DNA of 44,803 bases. It comes from Lactococcus cremoris subsp. cremoris NBRC 100676. GTDB taxonomy: Bacteria > Bacillota > Bacilli > Lactobacillales > Streptococcaceae. Both the position numbers and the translations under genes were made by a program. The stretch spans positions 1-44,803 of the forward strand of contig NZ_BCVK01000011.1 of assembly GCF_001591705.1 (NCBI RefSeq), written 5' to 3'. Below, in pieces: positions 1 to 9,339 of this stretch (position 1 is the stretch's first letter; each line of letters opens with the position of its first letter). Under the pieces are notes generated by a model. The model ran no database searches. It was given only the letters and a program-made list of their open reading frames with translations, and had not been told where the DNA came from.

Positions 1-108
1 CTAGTCTTATATTAAAATATGTTTACTACTTTAGGTTCCTTTAAATTTTGTTATTTATAATGGATTGGAACGTTTTTTAAAAATGAAGTTTAAATTCTAC
101 GTCAAAAA

Positions 109-137
109 TTTACAATTTACCATTTTTTGTGTATCAT
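109..137 (+). promoter_or_regulatory. Promoter of the PadR-type gene
   Basis: TTTACA at 109-114 and TATCAT at 132-137 are separated by exactly 17 bp. The predicted transcript starts about 15 nt before the AAAGGAG ribosome site at 145-151. Upstream (1-108) I see only AT-rich sequence and no gene. Confidence 0.6.
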
Positions 138-157
138 GGAAATAAAGGAGAAAAAAT

Positions 158-697
158 ATGAGCCATAGAGATAAATTATCTTATATTATATTGGGACTTT
201 TAAAGACAGAACCCTTAAGCGGTTACGACCTTAAAAAAAAGTTTGAAAGTGAAGTGGGGGAATTTTGGCAAGCCAATACAGGGCAAATTTATCCTTCATT
301 GAGAGTATTATTAAATGATCAGGCTGTAACTTTTGACGTCCATATCGTAGGTGAAAAGTTAGAGAAAAAAACTTATCAAATTACTCCAAAGGGAATCCAA
401 CTTTTCAATGAGTGGTTGAAACATCCCGTTGATCGTTACCCAATCCAAAAGGACGAGTTTATGCTCCGTCTTTATTTCCTTGATGATAAAAATGAAGAAA
501 ACCTCCTTAAATTAATCGAGGAAGAAAGCATCGTTCATCAGAAAAAATTGGACTATCTCATTAGACGCCAAAAAAATCTTTTTGGTGAGTCTGAGGAAAA
601 TAAAAAGAGCGGTCATTATCTTGTTTTAGATTTTGCTATAAAAAGAGAAACCTTCAAAAAAGAATGGTTAGACTCATTGCTTAAAGATTTGAAATAA
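158..697 (+). CDS. PadR family transcriptional regulator
   Basis: 179 aa. The N-terminal ~85 residues form the PadR winged helix (ILGLLKTEPLSGYDLKK, then the GQIYPSL segment that is the family hallmark). Residues ~95-175 fit the C-terminal helical dimerisation domain (Vir_act_alpha_C type) with many Glu/Lys heptads. The ATG follows AAAGGAG with 6 nt spacing. It is monocistronic: it has its own promoter and a strong terminator before the chitinase gene. PadR proteins usually repress a neighbouring gene or themselves in response to a small molecule; whether this one controls the chitin genes downstream is not shown by the sequence. Confidence 0.9.
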   Translation: MSHRDKLSYIILGLLKTEPLSGYDLKKKFESEVGEFWQANTGQIYPSLRVLLNDQAVTFDVHIVGEKLEKKTYQITPKGIQLFNEWLKHPVDRYPIQKDEFMLRLYFLDDKNEENLLKLIEEESIVHQKKLDYLIRRQKNLFGESEENKKSGHYLVLDFAIKRETFKKEWLDSLLKDLK

Positions 698-699
698 AA

Positions 700-735
700 A
701 AAACACTAATATTTTCAAAATATTAGTGTTTTTTA
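700..735 (+). terminator. Rho-independent terminator after padR-type gene
   Basis: AAACACTAATATTTT and AAATATTAGTGTTT form a near-perfect hairpin followed by a T run. It starts 3 nt after the stop codon. Confidence 0.9.
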
Positions 736-802
736 TTTCTCGTAAATAAATCTTTTTACGAACCTTTTTATTTTAAGTTAAGGAAAAAAATTGTTAGAAT
801 GA

Positions 803-842
803 AGTCAGCGCTTACAGAACAAGATTCCGGAATCTTTAAAAT
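803..842 (+). promoter_or_regulatory. Chitinase promoter region with cre-like site
   Basis: On the minus strand, 816-803 reads TGTAAGCGCTGACT, which fits the catabolite responsive element consensus (TGNAANCGNWNNCW) at every position; CcpA control is the natural reading for a chitin-use gene. TTACAG (812-817) and TAAAAT (837-842) are a possible -35/-10 pair with a long 19 bp spacer, and a perfect 16-bp palindrome sits inside that spacer. The cre overlaps the -35. The core promoter call is weaker than the cre call. Confidence 0.6.
821..836. repeat. Perfect 16-bp palindrome in the chitinase promoter
   Basis: AAGATTCCGGAATCTT is fully self-complementary and lies between the proposed -35 and -10 of the chitinase gene. 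It has no T run, so it is not a terminator. A dimeric regulator operator is the simplest reading; the cognate protein is unknown. Confidence 0.6.
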
Positions 843-864
843 CACTACAATTTAGGAGATATTT

Positions 865-2343
865 ATGATTTCAGTGAGAAAACGAAAAAACATTAAAGTT
901 TTTTTGATAACAGCGTCTATAGGAATTGTTGCGTTAGGAGGGCAGCGAGTCTTAGCAGATGCAGCGAGTGAAATGGTCAATCCAAAAGATAAAGTACTTG
1001 TAGGTTATTGGCACAATTGGAAATCCACAGGAAAAGATGGTTATAAAGGAGGTATTTCTGCTGACTTCGATCTTTCAAATACACAAGAAGGATATAATGT
1101 AATTAATGTTTCCTTTATGAAGACACCTGAAGGACAAACACTTCCCACATTTAAGCCTTACAACAAAACTGAAGCTGAATTCAGAGCCGAAGTTTCAAAA
1201 TTAAATGCTGAAGGTAAGAGCGTCTTAATCGCTTTAGGAGGAGCTGACGCTCATATTGAATTAAAGAAAAGTCAAGAAACTGATTTTGTTAATGAAATCA
1301 TTCGTCTTGTAGATACTTACGGCTTTGATGGATTAGATATTGATTTAGAACAGGTTGCAATTGAAGCAGCAGATAATCAAACTGTTATCCCCTCTGCTTT
1401 AAAAACAGTTAAAGACCATTATCGAAAAGATGGTAAAAACTTTATGATTACGATGGCTCCCGAATTTCCTTACTTAACAAGTTCAGGAAAATATGCTCCA
1501 TATATCAACAATTTAGATTCATACTATGATTTCATCAATCCTCAATACTATAATCAAGGAGGGGATGGTTTTTGGGATAGTGATTTAAATATGTGGATTT
1601 CTCAATCAAATGACGAAAAAAAGGAAGACTTTCTGTATGGTTTAACTAAACGTCTCGTAACAGGAACGGATGGGTTTATTAAAATTCCAGCTAGTAAATT
1701 CGTCATTGGCCTCCCATCTAATAATGACGCTGCCGCAACAGGTTATGTGAAAGACCCTAATGCCGTTAAAAATGCTTTGAATCGTTTAAAAGCTTCTGGT
1801 AATGAAATAAAAGGTTTGATGACTTGGTCGGTAAATTGGGACGCTGGAAGCAATTCAAATGGTGAAAAATATAATAATACTTTTGTAAATACTTACGCCC
1901 CCATGCTCTTTAACAATCAACCGATTGAAGATACTGAAAAGCCAACCTTACCAACAATTTCCATTAATAATGTGACTGATTCAACTGCCACGATTCAAGG
2001 AAAATCTACAGATAAGGTTCGCATTGATTACTATGAAATTAAGATTGGTACCCAATCTTTTAAAAGCACTTCTGGCTTACAAAACGTGACTGGACTATCC
2101 CCAAAAACTGAATACAATGTCGAAGTTGTAGCAGTTGACCCTTCAGGTAATCGTTCTGATACTGCAAAGGCCACATTTATAACTCATGATACGTCAGAGG
2201 AAAATAATATTTGGCAAAAAGATAAAATTTATGTTCAAGGGGATCGTGTTACTTTTAATGGAGTAGATTATGAAGCAAAATGGTGGAATACTGGTCAACA
2301 GCCTGATCAATCAGGAGATTTTGGTCCATGGAAAAAACTCTAA
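865..2343 (+). CDS. chiA: Secreted GH18 chitinase
   Basis: 492 aa, the length expected for lactococcal Chi18A. A signal peptide covers residues 1 to ~33 (basic start, hydrophobic ITASIGIVALGG, then ADA). The GH18 domain (~40-350) carries the DxxDxDxE motif as D155-G-L-D-I-D-L-E162, so E162 is the catalytic acid, and SxGG-like IALGG before it. A fibronectin type III-like module spans ~355-445. The C-terminal ~45 residues form a CBM5/12 chitin-binding module (AKWWNTGQQP). It should hydrolyse beta-1,4-GlcNAc chains outside the cell. The RBS is AGGAG with an ATG start. The LPMO gene follows 20 bp later, so the two are co-transcribed. All key residues are present. Confidence 0.95.
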   Translation: MISVRKRKNIKVFLITASIGIVALGGQRVLADAASEMVNPKDKVLVGYWHNWKSTGKDGYKGGISADFDLSNTQEGYNVINVSFMKTPEGQTLPTFKPYNKTEAEFRAEVSKLNAEGKSVLIALGGADAHIELKKSQETDFVNEIIRLVDTYGFDGLDIDLEQVAIEAADNQTVIPSALKTVKDHYRKDGKNFMITMAPEFPYLTSSGKYAPYINNLDSYYDFINPQYYNQGGDGFWDSDLNMWISQSNDEKKEDFLYGLTKRLVTGTDGFIKIPASKFVIGLPSNNDAAATGYVKDPNAVKNALNRLKASGNEIKGLMTWSVNWDAGSNSNGEKYNNTFVNTYAPMLFNNQPIEDTEKPTLPTISINNVTDSTATIQGKSTDKVRIDYYEIKIGTQSFKSTSGLQNVTGLSPKTEYNVEVVAVDPSGNRSDTAKATFITHDTSEENNIWQKDKIYVQGDRVTFNGVDYEAKWWNTGQQPDQSGDFGPWKKL

Positions 2344-2363
2344 AATAGAAAAGGATAAAATTT

Positions 2364-3026
2364 ATGAAAAAACTACTTACTGGTTTATTAGTTACTGCTG
2401 GTCTACTCAGCGTCTCACTTTTCATTAAAACAGATTCTGTTTCTGCTCACGGATATGTTCAATCTCCACCAGCCAGAGGCTACCAAGGACAATTAGATTA
2501 TCAAAATTTAGGGTGGACTGATGCTTTTAATATCTATGGAAATGTTATTAGTAATCCACAATCTTTAGAAGCACCAAAAGGCTTCCCAGAGTCTGGCCCC
2601 GCTGATGGTCGAATTGCTTCTGCAAATGGAGGTTTGGGGCAAATAGGCGACTTTGTTCTAGACAACCAAACTAGTTCACGCTGGAAAAAAACATCTATTA
2701 GTACCGGTTCTAACATTTTCACTTGGAAATATACTGCCCCTCATAAAACAACGAAGTGGCACTACTATATGACCAAGACAGGTTGGGATCAAAATGCACC
2801 CTTAAAACGTTCAGAATTGGAACTTATAGTGACAATCAACCACGATGGTTCTCCTGCAACGAACAATCTCTCACATACAATCAATATTCCAAATGATCGT
2901 TCAGGTTACCACATCGTTTTGGCCGTCTGGGATGTTGCTGACACTTCTAATGCCTTTTACAATGTAATTGATGTCAACGTCAATAATAAAAATTCTAGTC
3001 CACAAGTCTTTGGACCCTTCTTGTAA
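2364..3026 (+). CDS. yucG: Chitin-active lytic polysaccharide monooxygenase (AA10, CBM33)
   Basis: 220 aa. The signal peptide ends SVSA, and the next residue is H29, which becomes the N-terminal copper ligand of the mature enzyme (HGYVQSPPARG). The second histidine of the copper brace is H127 in TAPHKTTKW, and the aromatic ...WHYYMTK segment matches chitin-active AA10 proteins. It is a single-domain protein with no added binding module. It cleaves crystalline chitin oxidatively and so opens it for the chitinase encoded just upstream; the pair corresponds to the chitin machinery described in L. lactis. It is co-transcribed with chiA and ends in a bidirectional terminator shared with purA. Confidence 0.95.
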   Translation: MKKLLTGLLVTAGLLSVSLFIKTDSVSAHGYVQSPPARGYQGQLDYQNLGWTDAFNIYGNVISNPQSLEAPKGFPESGPADGRIASANGGLGQIGDFVLDNQTSSRWKKTSISTGSNIFTWKYTAPHKTTKWHYYMTKTGWDQNAPLKRSELELIVTINHDGSPATNNLSHTINIPNDRSGYHIVLAVWDVADTSNAFYNVIDVNVNNKNSSPQVFGPFL

Positions 3027-3030
3027 ACAA

Positions 3031-3059
3031 AAAAAGTCAGAGCATGCTCTGACTTTTTT
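3031..3059. terminator. Bidirectional terminator between the LPMO gene and purA
   Basis: AAAAAGTCAGAGC and GCTCTGACTTTTT form a perfect hairpin with A and T runs on either side. It serves the convergent transcripts of the LPMO gene (plus) and purA (minus). Confidence 0.9.
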
Positions 3060-3068
3060 ATTTTGACT

Positions 3069-4530
<1,462 letters not shown>

Positions 4531-4627
4531 CATTTCTAAAAATTTTCTTCGACTTTTTGACTTATTTTATCAGAATAAAAGTTGAATATTTTTCTGAAAG
4601 CTCCTATCGCACTATTTTTTATTTTAT

Positions 4628-4668
4628 CAAAAAACACCAAGATTTGCATTGGAAATCCTGATGTTTTT
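4628..4668 (-). terminator. Terminator of the CadD-like gene
   Basis: On the minus strand a 13-bp stem (AACATCAGGATTT pairing with AAATCTTGGTGTT, two G-U pairs) is followed by a T run. It lies about 60 bp past the stop codon of the CadD-like gene. Confidence 0.8.
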
Positions 4669-4726
4669 GATTAAAATGAATTTATCGTTCGGAAATAATG
4701 AACTTTTTGTTTAATCAATAGATTTC

Positions 4727-5338
4727 TTACAAAAGGCTGATAATTTTAGAGAGCGTTCCACTTTCTATCAAAACCATGATTCCAAGTACGATATAAACAA
4801 AAGCCAAAATCCAACGACTATATTTTTCTAAAATTTCATGGAGATGTGGGATTTTAGAAATTGTTTTTCCGAGTAGTCCTAGTATTAAAATATTTAGAAT
4901 AAAAATGAAGATTGACAATATCAAATTACTTGGCGAAAGTGTCATAAAAAATGGAGTAAATAAAGCAATATTATCAGCACCGCAACTTGCAAAAGAAATA
5001 ATAATAACAGTTCCTAGTAAACTTTTATTTTTTCTCTTTTGTAGTAACTCATCTAATTCTTCATCGTCGTCATCATCTCCCCAAAACAAGTACTTAATCC
5101 CCAGTCCCAAGGGAATTAATCCAAGCAAGCCCAAAATCCACTCTTCTGGAACGAGCTTTAAAATGACAGCAAAGAACAAACTAACTACTACAAGGGCCGT
5201 TGAACCAATAATTTGACCCAGAGTAATCGATAAATGACTTTTCTTATCAAATCGCACATATAAAATAGCTAATAGTATCAGTAAGTCTAAAGCCGTTGCC
5301 CAATAGATAATCGTAGAATTGATGATAATTGAAAACAT
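4727..5338 (-). CDS. CadD-family cadmium resistance / cation transporter
   Basis: 203 aa from the chosen start. It has five to six membrane segments, an acidic cytoplasmic loop (GDDDDDEELDELL) after the third, and the family motif SCGADNIALFTPFF with its cysteine in a membrane segment. The CadD family is reported to confer cadmium resistance or to export cations; here the substrate is not known. An in-frame ATG 51 nt further upstream (5389) lacks a ribosome site, whereas the ATG at 5338 follows AGAGGTTACT, so I take 5338. The gene is transcribed alone, divergent from hslO. Confidence 0.8.
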   Translation of the reverse strand: MFSIIINSTIIYWATALDLLILLAILYVRFDKKSHLSITLGQIIGSTALVVVSLFFAVILKLVPEEWILGLLGLIPLGLGIKYLFWGDDDDDEELDELLQKRKNKSLLGTVIIISFASCGADNIALFTPFFMTLSPSNLILSIFIFILNILILGLLGKTISKIPHLHEILEKYSRWILAFVYIVLGIMVLIESGTLSKIISLL

Positions 5339-5466
5339 AGTAACCTCTTCTAACCTCTTAAAGCTAATGAGGAGCAAGCTTTTATTCATTTTACTAAATA
5401 AATGTTTAATATAAAAATATTTAAGTTTGCTATTAAAAACTTCTTATTAAAATTAATTAGATTCTA

Positions 5467-5496
5467 TTGCGGTCGATAGATAGGGCATGTTATAAT
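5467..5496 (+). promoter_or_regulatory. hslO: Extended -10 promoter of hslO (predicted leaderless)
   Basis: TTGCGG (5467-5472) is followed after 18 bp by TATAAT (5491-5496), with an upstream TGT that makes an extended -10. Transcription should start 6-7 nt after the box, which is the A of the hslO ATG at 5503. Confidence 0.75.
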
Positions 5497-5502
5497 AATG
5501 AT

Positions 5503-6369
5503 ATGGATAAAATTATCAAATCAATCTCAAAAAATGGGCATTTCAGAGCTTTTGCTTTAGATTCAACCCTAACTGTGCGAGAAGCACAAGAACGGCATCA
5601 AACTTGGCCTACTTCTACTGTTGCTTTAGGACGTACCCTAATTGCTGCCCAAGTCCTGGGGGCTAATGAAAAAGGAGATACTAAAATCACCGTAAAGGTT
5701 TTAGGTGATGGCGCAATGGGCCCAATTATTGCTGTTGCTGACAGCAAAGGTCATGTCAAAGGCTATGTGAAAAATCGGGAACTCGACTATAAAAAAGCCT
5801 CTACTGGCGAGGTTTTAGTTGCTCCTTTCGTTGGCAATGGCTTTTTAGTTGTTGTCAAAGATATGGGCCTCAAACAGCCTTATAGTGGTCAAGTAGATTT
5901 AATTACTGGTGAAATCGGCGAAGACTTAGCTTGGTACTTCTTAAGTTCTGAACAAACTCCTTCTTCTGTTGGGGTCAATGTCTTGCTTAATGAAGACTCT
6001 GATACTGTTAAAATCGCTGGTGGATTTATGCTACAAGCCCTTCCTGATGCCACCGATGAAGAAATCACTGAAATCGAACACAATATCAAAAGTATGCCTT
6101 CCATTGCAACAATGCTGACAAGTGACGAACCATTAAAAACCATGTTGGATAATATTTATGGTGATATGGAATACAAAAATCTTGGCGAATTTCCTTTGGC
6201 ATTCAAATGCGACTGCAGTAAGGAACGTTTTCTTGAGGGCATCAAATCTTTAGGAAGAGAACCAATTGAAGAAATGATTGCTGAAGATCATGGAGCTGAA
6301 ATTATTTGTCAATTCTGTGAAAACAAATATGAATATTCCGAAGAAGAATTAAAAGCACTAATTAACTAA
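5503..6369 (+). CDS. hslO: Redox-regulated chaperone Hsp33
   Basis: 288 aa. Hsp33 is a cytosolic holdase activated when oxidative stress removes zinc from its C-terminal four-cysteine switch. The four cysteines are visible as CDC and CQFC in the last 45 residues, and the N-terminal fold is full length. The open frame extends upstream to a TTG at 5467, but that codon lies inside the promoter; the ATG at 5503 (MDKIIKS) matches where the family starts. No ribosome site precedes this ATG, and the -10 box ends 6 nt before it, so a leaderless mRNA is likely. In many relatives dusB follows directly; here 4.5 kb intervenes. Confidence 0.95.
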   Translation: MDKIIKSISKNGHFRAFALDSTLTVREAQERHQTWPTSTVALGRTLIAAQVLGANEKGDTKITVKVLGDGAMGPIIAVADSKGHVKGYVKNRELDYKKASTGEVLVAPFVGNGFLVVVKDMGLKQPYSGQVDLITGEIGEDLAWYFLSSEQTPSSVGVNVLLNEDSDTVKIAGGFMLQALPDATDEEITEIEHNIKSMPSIATMLTSDEPLKTMLDNIYGDMEYKNLGEFPLAFKCDCSKERFLEGIKSLGREPIEEMIAEDHGAEIICQFCENKYEYSEEELKALIN

Positions 6370-6381
6370 TATAATAATTTA

Positions 6382-6410
6382 TTTTACTGACAAAACTTCT
6401 GTCAGTAAAA
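6382..6410 (+). terminator. Inverted pair of the TTACTGACA word after hslO
   Basis: TTTTACTGACA (6382-6392) and TGTCAGTAAAA (6400-6410) are perfect 11-bp arms around a 7-nt loop. It sits 12 bp past the hslO stop and can act as its terminator, although no long T run follows. It is a member of the dispersed CTGTCAGTAA family. Confidence 0.6.
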
Positions 6411-6424
6411 TAGGATTGAGAAAA

Positions 6425-6945
6425 ATGACTGTAAAACTTTTTATTGCTTCTACATTAGACGGCTATATTGCCACCAAAGAAGAAAGTCTTCAATGGCTTT
6501 TTGATGTTGAGGGTAAGGAGATAACGGCTATGGTGCTTTTTATAGTGGTATTGATACAATCATTATGGGGAAAAAGACTTATGATTGGTTAGAAAAAGAG
6601 CAAGCTGGTCAGTGGCCTTATGCTGACAATACTTCTTATATTTTAACTCATCAAGAAATCTCCGCTACTGACAGCATCATTTTTATTGACAAAGAAAAAC
6701 TGACAGAGCTGTCAGTAACTTTTGCGGATAATGACAAAAACTTCTGGGTTGTTGGCGGCGGGGAGGTCATCAAACTTTTTCTTGAAAATCATTGGGTTGA
6801 TGAATTACAAGTTACCATTGCCCCAGTTTTACTAGGAGATGGAATCCCACTTTTTCCGTCAGGAAATTATGAAGAGAAACTTCAACTGATTGATACTAGA
6901 ACTTACGGGCAATTTGTTGAATTACATTATTTAGTAAACAAATAA
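6425..6945 (+). pseudogene. Dihydrofolate reductase-like (RibD C-terminal fold) protein, frameshifted
   Basis: The start (MTVKLFIASTLDGYIA, then LQWLFDVEG) and the rest (GDNGYGAFYSGIDTIIMGKKTYDWL through WVVGGGEVIKLFLEN and LPLFPSG-type end) are those of the YyaP/YwjB-type DHFR-like family. They lie in two different frames. The switch falls at about 6511-6518, where loss of one A from an AAAGGA-type run would explain the break; a translation that stays in the first frame gives unrelated sequence. The complete protein would be ~173 aa. The 3' part alone (from 6565) lacks the N-terminal strand and is unlikely to work. A sequencing error in the short A run is the alternative. Confidence 0.8.
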
Positions 6946-6969
6946 ATACTGACGATTTGTCAGTATTTT
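6945..6969 (+). terminator. Terminator after the DHFR-like pseudogene
   Basis: AATACTGAC (6945-6953) and GTCAGTATT (6959-6967) form a hairpin with a 5-nt loop followed by seven T. The stop codon is part of the stem. It uses the same TACTGAC word found elsewhere in the window. A single further copy, TTACTGACA, is at 6984-6992. Confidence 0.8.
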
Positions 6970-7104
6970 TTTGTTGATAAAAGTTACTGACAAAAATAAA
7001 GAAGTTAATTTTTAACTAAAACAGTTAATTTTTCGGCATTTGTAGCCATAAAATAGGGCATGATTCTTTAAAATTAACTACTTTGTATTAAAACAAAAAC
7101 ACTA

Positions 7105-7133
7105 TGGTAACGCTTACGATAGAAGAGTATAAT
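7105..7133 (+). promoter_or_regulatory. Promoter of the DUF805/toxin block with cre-like site
   Basis: TATAAT at 7128-7133 is the -10 box. Where a -35 should be (7105-7118), the minus strand reads CGTAAGCGTTACCA, one mismatch from the cre consensus, so CcpA repression of the whole block is plausible. The gene starts at 7166 after GGAGG. The rest of the gap from 6970 to 7104 holds only AT-rich sequence with a repeated AGTTAATTTTT. Confidence 0.55.
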
Positions 7134-7165
7134 AAAACTAAAATAACTAAATATGGAGGTTTCTT

Positions 7166-7717
7166 ATGCTCGCTGCTTACCAAAACTTTTCGCGCCAGTC
7201 CTTTGATTTCAAAAATCGTTCGAGTCGGTCGGCCTATTGGTGGGTCTTCTTGATTAATCTCATCATATATCTTGTCCTGACAACAACATTTTTATTGTCA
7301 TCAGGACTTTCAGTGGCTTTGACGGCTGATGTGGACCATTTTTCAGCAGTTACTTGGATTGCGCTTATTTTGCTCTTCGTCTGGGGACTTGCCTCGATTG
7401 TTCCAATGTCAGCGCTCGCTATGCGTCGAATTCGTGATATAGGTTTGAGTCCATTTTTATGGCTTGTTTTCCCTGTGAGCATCATTCTCGGCGAATTTAC
7501 GCAAATTTGGGCAATGATTATTTCAGGTGTGCTAGCCATTGTCTATCTAATATTCACACTTTTACCAAGTAAACCTGATAAAATGAAACCTAATTCGCAG
7601 ATAAAAGGCTCGCTTATTGTAACGACTGGCTTACTTGTCCTGATATCTTTAGTGTTGGGCATTTGCCTGCAAAGGCGGAGCAGATTGTTTATGGCTCAAA
7701 CCCAAATATCTCAGTAG
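7166..7717 (+). CDS. DUF805 membrane protein, probably the N-terminal part of a broken fusion
   Basis: 183 aa. Residues ~1-135 are a DUF805 domain (FSRQSFDFKNRSSRSAYWW, then MRRIRDIGLSPFLWL) with four membrane segments and the usual LLPSKPD end. A fifth membrane segment (~148-166) follows. Just after it the sensible reading moves to the next frame (LPAKAEQIVYGSNPN...), so the last ~15 residues here are probably out-of-frame reading. I infer an original longer protein in which the membrane domain was followed by an exported part that continues into the toxin-like region. The ATG has an excellent ribosome site (GGAGGTTTCTT). First gene of the accessory block; function unknown. Confidence 0.75.
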   Translation: MLAAYQNFSRQSFDFKNRSSRSAYWWVFLINLIIYLVLTTTFLLSSGLSVALTADVDHFSAVTWIALILLFVWGLASIVPMSALAMRRIRDIGLSPFLWLVFPVSIILGEFTQIWAMIISGVLAIVYLIFTLLPSKPDKMKPNSQIKGSLIVTTGLLVLISLVLGICLQRRSRLFMAQTQISQ

Positions 7718-7720
7718 CAG

Positions 7721-8545
7721 ATGCGAAGCTCATTAGTAAAATTCAAATTGAAACACAAGAAATTGATAAAAGTTCCCAACCTGATGTTAACATACAAATG
7801 GCAGCAAATATTTCTGATAAATCAGCGAAGAGCATTTCCAGTAATGAGGCAAATCAAATCATCCAAAAGGAAACCCAAGAAAAAGGGGCAGTGTCAGTTG
7901 ATGACTATCCTTAGCCTATCGCAGATTTATTTACAACAACTGATTGATAATTCTGTTTCAGAGGCAGAAAAAACGAGTGTATCAGATACAAACATGGAGC
8001 AAGAAAGTTCAGCAAAGAATTCATTATTTGGTTCTATTACAGTACTAGCTGCCTCCAAACAACCTGCAAACTATACAACACCACGTGTTGCTGCTATTCT
8101 TAGAAATAATTATAAACTAGCATTAAGTTTAAATGCAAAATCCAATCAATTTAAATCTTATATCCCGATTCCTTTCATTAAAAACAAAGTTGATGTAACA
8201 TTTGGTGCTTTTGCCAATTCTTATAAAATAGGAGCTTTTACCGCTTTAGTAAAAGGAAATGGTGAATGGAACTTGACAACAAAAAAAGGAGGACGCTTAA
8301 GTTACTCTGGAACCTACTACGTATATGGACGAAAAACCATTGGTGCTGGTGTAACCAATGTAAATTACGGCTATATGGGACGTGTGTTAGGAATTCCTGA
8401 AGCTGTTTTAAGAGCCGGAGAGGCAGGATATTCTTTTGCACACGGAGGTTTGAAATACGGTCCATTTTCATTTTTTGACCAACCAAGAGATAGTGCGATG
8501 ATAGCTTATGGATTCAATCTATACAATAGGAGAATTAGATTTTGA
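7721..8545 (+). pseudogene. Polymorphic toxin type 44-like C-terminal domain, frame-disrupted
   Basis: The plus-strand frame to 8545 encodes, after a Ser/Ala/Glu-rich linker, a C-terminal ~130 residues ending NYGYMGRVLGIPEAV, FAHGGLKYG and FDQPRDSAMIAYG. I recognise this pattern (NxxYGYxG...FDxPxDxxxI..G) as the type 44 domain of polymorphic toxins; recognition is from memory. The first ~65 codons look like nonsense, because the coding sense from ~7660 to 7911 lies in the other frame and stops at a TAG at 7912. At least two indels therefore separate this domain from the DUF805 membrane part. No ribosome site precedes the ATG at 7721. A short gene overlaps its stop. Confidence 0.6.
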
Positions 8546-8658
8546 GAAAAGAACATAAGGCAATTTTCTGGTATGCATGGGGACTTGTTGTCGTTGTTGT
8601 TATAACGTTTGCTATTCTTGGAGTTGCTTTTATTTTGCTAGTCTATGGAAGGGGTTGA
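8542..8658 (+). CDS. Small single-span membrane protein
   Basis: 38 aa starting at a TTG whose last bases overlap the toxin stop codon, after an AGGAGA site with about 10 nt spacing. The product is a basic end (RKEHK), a Trp/Tyr interface and one long hydrophobic helix (LVVVVVITFAILGVAFILLVYG). No family is recognised. The tight overlap with the toxin-like gene and with the next gene suggests translational coupling, and a possible role as immunity or accessory protein is inference from position only. Confidence 0.5.
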   Translation: MRKEHKAIFWYAWGLVVVVVITFAILGVAFILLVYGRG

Positions 8659-8660
8659 GC

Positions 8661-9062
8661 ATGAAAAATAAACATAAAATCTTATGGTTCTTAGGCGGAA
8701 CTTTTTCAGGGGTCATCGTAACATTTTTTGTTCTTTGGGGGATTGCTGCATTATTTTCAAATGCTGTGAGCTCAACAGATACATTATCTACGGCTACTTC
8801 TCCCAATATGCAATATGTCGCAAAAGCGCAATTTGCAGATGGAGGTGGTTTTGGAAGTGGTCCATATACTGTGAAAGTAACAAACAAAAAAGCATTGCTT
8901 CCGTTTTTTAATACAAAAACTGTTTACAGCATCTCTGACACGGAAAGTAGCTCAACTTGGGAAAATATCAAGCTAAAATGGCTAGATAACACACGTCTTA
9001 AAATTGGAAATAAAACAATTGATGTTACAAATGCCAAGAGTTATCAAAAATATTTAAATTAG
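8661..9062 (+). CDS. Membrane-anchored protein with DUF5412-like domain
   Basis: 133 aa, starting at the ATG 2 nt after the previous stop with GGAAGGGG as ribosome site; an upstream in-frame extension to 8577 overlaps the previous gene and lacks a site. One membrane segment (~8-32) is followed by an outside domain (SPNMQYVAKAQFADGGGFGSGPYTVKV..., LKWLDNTRLKIGNKTIDV). The repeated beta pattern and W-L-D-N-xx-L-x-I-xx-K-x-I end resemble DUF5412 proteins, which often sit in phage-like or toxin-associated islands. Candidate immunity partner of the toxin-like gene by position only. Confidence 0.65.
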   Translation: MKNKHKILWFLGGTFSGVIVTFFVLWGIAALFSNAVSSTDTLSTATSPNMQYVAKAQFADGGGFGSGPYTVKVTNKKALLPFFNTKTVYSISDTESSSTWENIKLKWLDNTRLKIGNKTIDVTNAKSYQKYLN

Positions 9063-9134
9063 GTCAATATAAGTTTAAAAAGCGAGGAAACTTCGGTAAA
9101 TTCTTAAGTAAGAATAATAATAGTAGGGGGCTTT

Positions 9135-9299
9135 ATGTTTAGTAAAAAAACGGTCGATAGAATAATAAGGTTGATAGTAGTCTTGATTGGTTTTATCTTA
9201 ATTTTCAGCTTTCCTAGAAACTCATCATTTTACATATTAGGATTTGCCTTGTTGATAGTGAATATTGTTACAATGTTTTTCGATAAGACCTACAAGTAA
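9135..9299 (+). CDS. Small two-span membrane protein
   Basis: 54 aa, ATG after AGGGGG. A short basic start (MFSKKTVDRIIR) is followed by two hydrophobic helices and ends FFDKTYK. No family recognised. It is one of five very small membrane-protein genes in a row in the same direction, each with its own ribosome site. Confidence 0.6.
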   Translation: MFSKKTVDRIIRLIVVLIGFILIFSFPRNSSFYILGFALLIVNIVTMFFDKTYK

Positions 9300-9339
9300 T
9301 CTTGTGATTTCTGCATAAAAACAATTTAAGGAGATAAAA

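Noticed and set aside
4684-4696. PurBox-like sequence upstream of purA (minus strand ATTTCCGAACGAT)
   Set aside because: One mismatch to the PurR box, but it lies about 320 bp from purA and on the far side of the CadD-like gene's terminator, so the spacing does not fit known PurR activation.
4905-5216. 103-aa plus-strand ORF rich in Ser
   Set aside because: Antisense shadow of the acidic loop of the CadD-like gene; no ribosome site and no protein-like pattern.
5467-5502. N-terminal extension of Hsp33 from a TTG codon
   Set aside because: These bases are the -35 to -10 region of the promoter, and the family begins at the ATG at 5503.
7663-7914. Separate 83-aa gene starting at TTG
   Set aside because: No ribosome site; its sequence reads as the missing middle of the DUF805-toxin-like region in another frame.
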